This document shows positions 1 to 5,319 of a stretch of 5,319 nucleotides of DNA, in pieces. Below the pieces are notes generated by a model, which was not told the DNA's origin, did no database searches, and was given only the letters and a program-made list of their open reading frames with translations. The stretch lies in contig DATKWV010000214.1 in NCBI GenBank assembly GCA_035529405.1, positions 1-5,319 on the forward strand, given 5' to 3'. Every line of letters starts with the position of its first letter. Positions within the stretch are counted from its first letter, which is position 1. Position numbers and translations under genes: made by a program. This stretch comes from DATKWV01 sp035529405. Its GTDB lineage: Bacteria; Planctomycetota; Phycisphaerae; Sedimentisphaerales; Anaerobacaceae.

Positions 1-2271
1 GGCTGGGTGGCGATGCTGATATTTGCGCTGCAGGCCAGCACACACATGGTCGGCGCCGGCGATACGTGGGTGGCAATGGCGTGCGGCAGACATTTCATCA
101 ATCACGGTGTCGATACGGTCGAGCCGTTCAGCGCAAACAGCCATAAGGCAGGACCGACAGAAGAAGATATACAGAAATGGCCCAAAGCCGCGAGGTGGAT
201 TGCCGACAAAGTAGGGCTGGAGACGGTCAGATACTGGCATCCGACCGGCTGGGTCAACCAGAACTGGCTGACACACGTTATCTTTTACTGGCTGACAACC
301 CTGTCCCCATTTGCCGACGCGGAAGATTATTCGTTCAATACGCTTGTTTACTGGAAATTCGCCGTTTACATACTTACGGTTATCTGTGTTTATTACACGG
401 GTAGAATCCTCGGCGCCAATGCGGCGCTGTCGGCTGTTTTTGCCTGCTTTGCGCTGTTTGTAGGCAGGACGTTTCTGGACATCAGGCCTGCCGGGTTTTC
501 AAACCTGCTGGTAGCTGTGTTTCTGCTTGTGCTTGTACTGACAACTTATCGAAATATTCTGTATATCTGGCTGATTGTTCCCCTTTCGGTCTTCTGGTGC
601 AACCTGCACGGGGGATACATTTATGTATTCATAATGTTAATGCCGTTTTTTGCTTTTAATCTTTTGACCATAACATCGAAGAAAAGATTTGTTACCATAG
701 GCACAAAAGGTCTGTATCACACGGCTGCGGCGGGTTTTGCTGCATTTATCGGGTGCATTGTTTTCAATCCTTTCCATCTGACAAATCTTACTCATACGTT
801 CGTTATCAGTGTAAGCAAACACGCTGAGATGTGGCGCAACGTCAACGAATGGCACCCGGCGTTTGAATGGAGCAATCCCGTAGGCAGCGCAATACCTTTT
901 TTGATAATGTATATTATCTGCTGGCTGGTGTTTATAGTTTGGGCGGTTGTTTTAATAGCCCAGCGGCGTGCGGTTCGGTTGAAAACAGGCAGACGCAAAC
1001 GAGAGACCATGGAGGGTTTCGAATGGCCGAGGATTGATTTGGCGATGATGGTGATTGCGGCCCTTACGATATACATGGCGATTCGCTCACGAAGATTCAT
1101 ACCTATAGCCGGATACGCGGCCTGTCCGGTTTTAGCAGTGCTGGTTGACCAGACGATTCGGGTTATCGCTGCTGTCGGCAACTTCAGAAAGACGGGTGTT
1201 CTGAAGGTTAATCCCATGCCTGTTAAATTTCAGCGGGTTTTTGTTATCGGCGGAATCGCAGCGGTGCTGTTTTTCGGCACGTGGTGGGGATTGAAATTCA
1301 AGCGGGTATATCTGGACGCCTGGCCGACAGACCCGAACCTGACTTCTGTTTTTATACGAATGACGGCTTCGGACGCCAAGCCTTTTGACGCCGGCAAGTT
1401 CATAAAAGACAATAAACTTTCCGGCAATATGTTCAACTACTGGACCGAAGGCGGCTTTATCGCCTGGAGCCAGGAACCGGACCCGAATACGGGAAAAACA
1501 CCGCTGCAGTTGTTTATGGACGGCAGGGCGCAGGCTGCTTATGAGCCGAACAGCTACCAGCTTTGGGCAGGCATTATGTCGGGCGGCCCGGTCTATCAAA
1601 GTGCCGTTACCAGAGGACAGAGACTGAGCCGCCAGCACTACACAAAAATCGGAGAATGGATGGACCAGGAGCTTAAGAAGCATAACGTGTGGGTGGTGCT
1701 GATGCCGGCCAAGGAGTTTGATAAACCTTCGATGGCGGGCCTTGAACATAGTCCGAGCTGGCATCTTATATTTCTCAATAACAAACAAAGGCTGTTTGTG
1801 GATATAACCACGCCGCAGGGCAAAGCGCTTTTCGACGGTTTGTTTAACGGCAAGACCGTTTACCCGGATGAGTTTTCGCGGAATCTTGCGCTGGCCCACA
1901 ACGCTTATTTGTTTGGAACAGACCCGGCTGCAAAAGAGCGGGCGCTTGATTTTGCGATAAGGGCGTTTGAGCTGCAGCCGTGCCAGGCGCCTATGGTTAA
2001 GATTACGGGCCTTGGTGCGAAAATGCCCGCATCAAAGTCGCGGGTGGACCAGTTCTGCAAGAGTTACTTCGATGATTTTGACAAAAACAGGAAAATTTAC
2101 GCCCGACAGCACGCTTATCATAACAGATTAGTAGCGGCCCTGATTGCCGGTGACTATTTAAGGCAGCAGGCCCAGAGGCAGAAAGATACGAAATTGGCTG
2201 ATTTCTATGCTGCTAAGCGAGTTGAGCTTGAAAATGAGCGAAGGCATCTGCTTAACGATAAAAGGTGGTAA
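1..2271 (+). CDS. Polytopic membrane protein, GT-C glycosyltransferase-like (5' end outside window)
   Basis: Probably a lipid-linked-sugar-dependent glycosyltransferase of the GT-C kind in the cytoplasmic membrane; acceptor unknown. The frame is open to base 1, so the true start lies upstream; the GTG at 7 falls inside a hydrophobic stretch, not at a plausible N-terminus. Counting from that GTG as residue 1, a GDTW motif (18-21) followed by G27 and a VEPFSA segment (38-43) matches the first outer loop of GT-C proteins, where an Asp is usually catalytic; NQNWLTH (84-90) fits the usual second conserved patch. About ten hydrophobic segments follow, roughly at 111-131, 136-155, 163-180, 184-197, 203-222, 237-255, 293-318, 342-360, 366-390 and 408-427. 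Residues 430-754 are soluble, with YWTEGGFIAW (478-487) and MDGRAQAAYE (504-513), then a helical, TPR-like tail from about 622. It is tightly coupled to the GT2 gene downstream. Membrane topology is clear; the enzymatic role is inferred from family resemblance. Confidence 0.72.
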   Translation, partial: GWVAMLIFALQASTHMVGAGDTWVAMACGRHFINHGVDTVEPFSANSHKAGPTEEDIQKWPKAARWIADKVGLETVRYWHPTGWVNQNWLTHVIFYWLTTLSPFADAEDYSFNTLVYWKFAVYILTVICVYYTGRILGANAALSAVFACFALFVGRTFLDIRPAGFSNLLVAVFLLVLVLTTYRNILYIWLIVPLSVFWCNLHGGYIYVFIMLMPFFAFNLLTITSKKRFVTIGTKGLYHTAAAGFAAFIGCIVFNPFHLTNLTHTFVISVSKHAEMWRNVNEWHPAFEWSNPVGSAIPFLIMYIICWLVFIVWAVVLIAQRRAVRLKTGRRKRETMEGFEWPRIDLAMMVIAALTIYMAIRSRRFIPIAGYAACPVLAVLVDQTIRVIAAVGNFRKTGVLKVNPMPVKFQRVFVIGGIAAVLFFGTWWGLKFKRVYLDAWPTDPNLTSVFIRMTASDAKPFDAGKFIKDNKLSGNMFNYWTEGGFIAWSQEPDPNTGKTPLQLFMDGRAQAAYEPNSYQLWAGIMSGGPVYQSAVTRGQRLSRQHYTKIGEWMDQELKKHNVWVVLMPAKEFDKPSMAGLEHSPSWHLIFLNNKQRLFVDITTPQGKALFDGLFNGKTVYPDEFSRNLALAHNAYLFGTDPAAKERALDFAIRAFELQPCQAPMVKITGLGAKMPASKSRVDQFCKSYFDDFDKNRKIYARQHAYHNRLVAALIAGDYLRQQAQRQKDTKLADFYAAKRVELENERRHLLNDKRW
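2262..2268 (+). promoter_or_regulatory. Ribosome binding site of the GT2 gene
   Basis: AAGGTGG lies six bases before the ATG at 2275, one mismatch from a consensus Shine-Dalgarno core. It sits inside the last codons of the upstream membrane-protein gene, so translation of the two is likely coupled. It supports the ATG at 2275 as the start, although the first 20 residues are not part of the GT2 fold. Confidence 0.6.
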
Positions 2272-2274
2272 GGT

Positions 2275-3027
2275 ATGACTGCCAACGGTTCAGCGGTCAA
2301 TGCTGCGGCTTCAGATACCGCATCCGGCGGCGTATCATCTATAAGTGTTTTTTTTCCCTGTTTTAACGAGCAGGAAAATATTGCCCGCACGGTAGAACGT
2401 GCGACGACAACGCTTGAAGGCATCAATGCGGATTTTGAGATAATTATCGTCGATGACGGCAGCTCAGACGCAACCGGTAAAATCGCAGACGAAATTGCTG
2501 CCGGCGACAACAGGGTCAGAGTGGTTCACCACGCAACCAACCAGGGCTACGGCGCGGCGCTGCGGTCAGGATTCGGGGCTGCAGTAAAAAAACTTGTTTT
2601 TTATACGGACGGTGACGGGCAGTTTGATATAGGTGAAATGCCGGCGCTGCTTGGGCTGACGGACCGGTATGATATTGTCAGCTGTTACCGTCTGAACCGG
2701 CAGGACAATGTCCTACGGAAAATCAACGGCTGGTGCTGGACAAAGCTTGTTTGCCTGCTGTTCGGTATGAGAATCAGGGACATCGATTGTGCTTTCAAGT
2801 TGTACAAAAGAGAGATTTTCGATAACATGACCCTCTCAAGCGGCGGAGCGCTTATCGATACCGAAATCCTCGCCAGAGCGATCCGCAGGGGTTATACCGT
2901 CACGCAACGCGGCGTGCATCACTATCGGCGAACGGCTGGCACCCAGACCGGCGCCAAGCTGAAGGTAATTTTCCGTGCTTTCAAAGAGCTGTTCAGGCTG
3001 TATAATCAAATCCGCAGAGAAAACTGA
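2275..3027 (+). CDS. Family 2 glycosyltransferase, DPM1/polyprenyl-phosphate sugar synthase-like
   Basis: Likely transfers a sugar from a nucleotide sugar to a polyprenyl phosphate at the inner face of the membrane, as dolichyl-phosphate mannose synthase and its bacterial relatives do. The 250-residue protein is a single GT-A domain. Visible motifs are FFPCFNEQENI (26-36) at the first strand, IIIVDDGSSDAT (56-67) for nucleotide binding, NQGYGAALRSGF (89-100), the metal-binding DxD as TDGDGQF (111-117), and RDIDCAFKLYKR (168-179), the usual acceptor-side motif of this subfamily. HHYRRTAGTQTG (215-226) matches the conserved C-terminal H-x-R-x(n)-G-x-S/T region. Residues 1-20 are a small, Ala/Ser/Gly-rich tail. 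No C-terminal membrane anchor is seen, so the enzyme is probably peripheral. It begins three bases after the membrane GT-C-like gene, which is the obvious partner for the lipid-linked sugar. The fold is certain; donor sugar and acceptor cannot be read from the sequence. Confidence 0.9.
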   Translation: MTANGSAVNAAASDTASGGVSSISVFFPCFNEQENIARTVERATTTLEGINADFEIIIVDDGSSDATGKIADEIAAGDNRVRVVHHATNQGYGAALRSGFGAAVKKLVFYTDGDGQFDIGEMPALLGLTDRYDIVSCYRLNRQDNVLRKINGWCWTKLVCLLFGMRIRDIDCAFKLYKREIFDNMTLSSGGALIDTEILARAIRRGYTVTQRGVHHYRRTAGTQTGAKLKVIFRAFKELFRLYNQIRREN

Positions 3028-3064
3028 ACATACCATAATATGCGGTACGAAATACTCATCGAAT

Positions 3065-5014
3065 ATGCACAGAAAAGAATCCAAAAGTAACCTGTTCATC
3101 TACGGCTCGCTGAGGGACCGCAGGATATTTCATTCTGTCAGCGGCCTAAGTTTCACGCGCCGGCCTTCAAGGGTGGGCAAAGATACTCTTTTCGCGGACC
3201 TGGTGCTGCTTGCCTATTATCGAAGGGTCAGTCCCGACAATGTTTACTATTACGCTGTGCCGGATGCGTCTTCCAAGATAGAGGGACTGCTGATTCGGGA
3301 TGTGCCGGCATCGGCGATGCGTGAGATTGACAGGTACGAAGGCAAACGTTACCAGCGGCAAACAGTGACGGTCAACACCGCCGACGGGGCGGTTACTGCA
3401 GAAGCGTACTTAGCCAGCCGGGAGTCCATGAAAAAGCAGTTCGGGGACAGATTTCACGTGAACCTCATACATGAGCTGTGGCTGCGCAAAAGAATTGAGC
3501 TGTTTATAAAGAGGCACACCCGCCCGGGTGAGCGAACAGCCGATGCCCAGGTGGAACGGCAGGCCGACAGAGAATTGCTGGCGACCACGGAGCGGGACCT
3601 GGTTATGAGCCACTACCGCGCCAATCCGGTGAGCGACTACTACCTTGAGCACGAGCTGGCCCGGCCCAGACCCAGCATAAAACATCTGTATGAAGACCCG
3701 CAGGCGGTGCCGTTCATTGAAAACTACCTGCAGCTTGTAGTCAGGCAGGTGCTGGTCAATGAGCTGGATGAAAGGATTCAGACGCGCTACCGTTTCGAGC
3801 TGGAGCGCATGCTGACTTCGGACAGATACTTCAAACGGTCAGTAAGTCTTTTGGCGGCTTTGTACATTATAAATGCCAACAGTCCGACGGTGGATTTGAT
3901 AGTAAGCAAGTGTTTTGAGACGCTGCCTTACAGCCGGCATGACCTGATTGACTACGTCAAGTACGCCGTGCGTGCGGCCAGAAGTCTTTTTGACAGGCGT
4001 GTTGTTGAGGCCAACCTTTCGCGTGTGCAGGCGAACCTGCGGCCTGGTCTTGTGCCTCTGGGCGCGGAGATTGAGTTAAGCAACGTCGGCCCCAGGGCCG
4101 TTGGAGCCGGCAGTGAAAGTGCGGAAGTTTCCGATGCGATATACGATAATTTCCGGTATTTTCATGACTTCAACCTCGAGGTTCTGTCCTGGAAATTAGG
4201 CGGGTACATAGACGACCACAAAGGCTCGATAGAACTGTCGCGGCGGACGGGTTTTCTTGAGCTTGCACCGGGCAGGCTGAACATCGCCGGAGAGCTGTCC
4301 CGGTCGGCAACGGCAGACCCCTGGCTGCTGAACCAGCTCATACACGAGATTGTGATGTTCTACAAGGTCAGGCCGCACAGCCTGCATTTATCTTTTCAGT
4401 TACGGCATAACCAAATCGGCAGGCAGAAGGTGCTGCCTCTTGGATTTGTAAAGTGTCTTCTGGCATTAGGCGGCGGGCCGGAAGAGAAAAGCACGGGCAG
4501 GCTCTGGGTCACACGCATCGGCTATGATGAGATAACGCAGCGGCAACACGGTACCGAAGAGCTGGTATTTGCCAAAACCAATAAGCGAAGCTGGTATATG
4601 GCGGCCGGTGATATAGCCGACAAGAGGCCCAGCCAGGCAACAACGTATGTGCAGCAATACAAGTTCATACGTTTGTGCGAACGCGCAGACTATGAGCCGC
4701 TGATTATGTGTCTGAAAGGCCTTCAGCTCGGCTACAATCCCGGCGACTATCTGACCGCTGAACAATTACAAAGTGATCGCAGGCTGCGAAGAGACTTTGA
4801 GCATCTGAAAAAATGGGCGGCCGAACCTGCGGAAATTGCCGGCAGCACAATCAGTGAGTTTATCAAAACGGTTCAGCACGGCCTTATGAACGAACGGCAT
4901 CACCAGCCCGCGCACAAACTGCATTACATTGACTGGGCAATCAGCGCCATTCTGGTACAGCTGCGGATGTTCAACAAACAGGTGAAAAAATCACGCACCT
5001 GTTCACAGGGTTAA
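3065..5014 (+). CDS. Gamma-glutamylcyclotransferase (AIG2-like) fused to a putative GS-fold amidoligase
   Basis: A predicted soluble protein of 649 residues with two recognisable ends. Residues 9-118 form a gamma-glutamylcyclotransferase/AIG2-like domain: LFIYGSLRD (10-18) is the substrate-binding loop, KIEGLLIRDV (71-80) the central strand, and IDRYEGKRY (88-96) holds candidate catalytic Glu92. These enzymes release 5-oxoproline from gamma-glutamyl amides. Residues 120-325 are mainly helical, charged and unassigned. From about 330 the motif order fits the glutamine-synthetase-fold amidoligase family: GAEIEL (333-338, metal-binding E-x-E), DDHKGSIELS (383-392), IAGELS (407-412) and HSLHLSFQL (438-446, H-x-x-H). 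No signal peptide or membrane span is seen. The ATG at 3065 is chosen because the cyclotransferase fold starts just after it; it lacks a clear Shine-Dalgarno. An in-frame GTG at 2975 has a weak AAGG nine bases upstream, but would add 30 atypical residues and overlap the GT2 gene. The cyclotransferase call is firm (about 0.85), the ligase call moderate (about 0.6); the substrate is unknown. Confidence 0.8.
   Translation: MHRKESKSNLFIYGSLRDRRIFHSVSGLSFTRRPSRVGKDTLFADLVLLAYYRRVSPDNVYYYAVPDASSKIEGLLIRDVPASAMREIDRYEGKRYQRQTVTVNTADGAVTAEAYLASRESMKKQFGDRFHVNLIHELWLRKRIELFIKRHTRPGERTADAQVERQADRELLATTERDLVMSHYRANPVSDYYLEHELARPRPSIKHLYEDPQAVPFIENYLQLVVRQVLVNELDERIQTRYRFELERMLTSDRYFKRSVSLLAALYIINANSPTVDLIVSKCFETLPYSRHDLIDYVKYAVRAARSLFDRRVVEANLSRVQANLRPGLVPLGAEIELSNVGPRAVGAGSESAEVSDAIYDNFRYFHDFNLEVLSWKLGGYIDDHKGSIELSRRTGFLELAPGRLNIAGELSRSATADPWLLNQLIHEIVMFYKVRPHSLHLSFQLRHNQIGRQKVLPLGFVKCLLALGGGPEEKSTGRLWVTRIGYDEITQRQHGTEELVFAKTNKRSWYMAAGDIADKRPSQATTYVQQYKFIRLCERADYEPLIMCLKGLQLGYNPGDYLTAEQLQSDRRLRRDFEHLKKWAAEPAEIAGSTISEFIKTVQHGLMNERHHQPAHKLHYIDWAISAILVQLRMFNKQVKKSRTCSQG
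4977..5003. terminator. 8-bp stem-loop at the convergent gene ends (possible weak terminator)
   Basis: AACAGGTG (4977-4984) and CACCTGTT (4996-5003) are perfect inverted repeats around an 11-base loop that includes six A residues. The stem ends nine bases before the stop codon of the cyclotransferase-amidoligase fusion gene and lies just beyond the stop of the opposing Nudix gene, so it could act on both transcripts. Neither strand has a U-tract directly after the stem, so an intrinsic terminator is only a weak reading; a mRNA 3'-end stabiliser or chance are alternatives. Confidence 0.3.
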
Positions 5015-5025
5015 GGGGCAGGTTG

Positions 5026-5319
5026 TTATGACTTTATTGCCTCTTGGTAAATCCTTTTGCGTTTGAGCTTTTTGATTGCCATCTCCGCGATTTGATTATG
5101 GTCGAACGCCATTCGGGCGGGCAACTTATCTATATCGAACCATTTTGCCTTTGCTGCATCATCACCGGCTTTAACTTTGCTGAAGGCCTGTGCGTTAGTA
5201 TGCCCGGGCAGGGGGGTAAGGATACCCATAAAAACCACCGAAATCTGCCGGCCGCGGGGGTCTCGTTTGCATGTGCCGAAGGTGTGCATTTGCTGCAGGG
5301 GGACGTTTGCCAGGCCGGT
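5026..5319 (-). CDS. Nudix hydrolase, C-terminal part (5' end outside window)
   Basis: The last 97 codons of a Nudix hydrolase read leftward; the frame is open to the right edge, so the internal ATG at 5289 is not the start. Visible residues begin TGLANVPLQQ, which in this family directly follows the Nudix box (its REXXEE part must lie beyond the window). Then come QMHTFGTCKRDPRGR (10-24), strand ISVVFMGIL (26-34), AGDDAAKAKWFDIDKLP (51-67) and MAFDHNQIAEMAI (70-82). This set is typical of the ADP-ribose pyrophosphatase-like Nudix branch, which also includes the Nudix domains of NrtR-type regulators and of NadM fusions. No DNA-binding winged helix follows: the protein ends in a short basic tail (KKLKRKR), so a plain hydrolase is favoured over NrtR. 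Substrate is probably a nucleoside diphosphate derivative, but this cannot be decided without the N-terminal part. It converges on the fusion gene with 11 bases between stops, so it belongs to a separate transcription unit. Confidence 0.88.
   Translation of the reverse strand, partial: TGLANVPLQQMHTFGTCKRDPRGRQISVVFMGILTPLPGHTNAQAFSKVKAGDDAAKAKWFDIDKLPARMAFDHNQIAEMAIKKLKRKRIYQEAIKS

Noticed and set aside
792..1217. Open frame of 141 codons on the minus strand
   Set aside because: Antisense to membrane-spanning segments of the GT-C-like gene; no domain or ribosome binding site supports it.
1132..1899. Open frame of 255 codons on the minus strand
   Set aside because: It lies fully inside the membrane-protein gene, has no recognisable motif, low-complexity basic composition, and the plus-strand protein is clearly real.
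2205..2510. Minus-strand open frame of 101 codons across the GT-C/GT2 junction
   Set aside because: Ser/Ala-rich shadow of the GT2 N-terminus and DDGSSD region; no independent evidence.
3040..3090. Short plus-strand frame of 16 codons starting at the ATG at 3040, between the GT2 and fusion genes
   Set aside because: No Shine-Dalgarno, no homology visible, and it overlaps the start of the fusion gene; best explained by chance.
3520..3533. GC-rich inverted repeat CACCCG-CC-CGGGTG
   Set aside because: Two-base loop, inside coding sequence, no T-tract; not a plausible terminator or operator.
4998..5009. CCTGT-TC-ACAGG small hairpin at the end of the fusion gene
   Set aside because: Stem of four to five pairs with too small a loop and no T-tract; the overlapping 8-bp stem at 4977-5003 is the better structure.
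5026..5289. Treating the Nudix gene as a complete 87-residue protein from the ATG at 5289
   Set aside because: Conserved family residues (TGL...QQ) continue in frame up to the window edge, and the Nudix box must lie further upstream.

Overview
The window carries four protein-coding genes, packed closely enough that almost nothing is left unassigned. Base composition is moderately GC-rich. A multi-span GT-C-like membrane protein, a DPM1-like GT2 enzyme and a cyclotransferase fusion protein with weak Shine-Dalgarno signals would suit a Planctomycetota bacterium of the Phycisphaerae/Sedimentisphaerales kind. That placement is an impression from protein style; no marker gene is present to settle it.

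Left part (1-3027, + strand): the gene at 1-2271 is open at the left edge. It encodes a large polytopic membrane protein resembling GT-C glycosyltransferases, with a soluble C-terminal half. Three bases after its stop, behind a good ribosome binding site, a 250-residue family 2 glycosyltransferase of the dolichyl/polyprenyl-phosphate sugar synthase type begins. The two are almost certainly co-transcribed. A natural reading is that the GT2 enzyme loads a sugar onto a polyprenyl phosphate and the membrane protein uses the lipid-linked sugar on the outer face; this is inference.

Middle part (3065-5014, + strand): after a 37-base gap in the same direction comes the most interesting gene. Its N-terminus is a gamma-glutamylcyclotransferase (AIG2-like) domain with the YGSL loop and a candidate catalytic glutamate. 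A helical region of about 200 residues follows, then a C-terminal region with the motif series of the glutamine-synthetase-fold 'amidoligase' (COOH-NH2 ligase) family. One polypeptide would thus join an enzyme that forms amide bonds to one that cleaves gamma-glutamyl amides, which suggests an uncharacterised peptide or amine modification activity.

Right edge (5026-5319, - strand): the C-terminal part of a Nudix hydrolase converges on the fusion gene with only 11 bases between the stop codons. An 8-bp stem at the end of the fusion gene may help separate the two transcripts. No RNA genes, mobile elements, CRISPR arrays or long non-coding stretches were seen.
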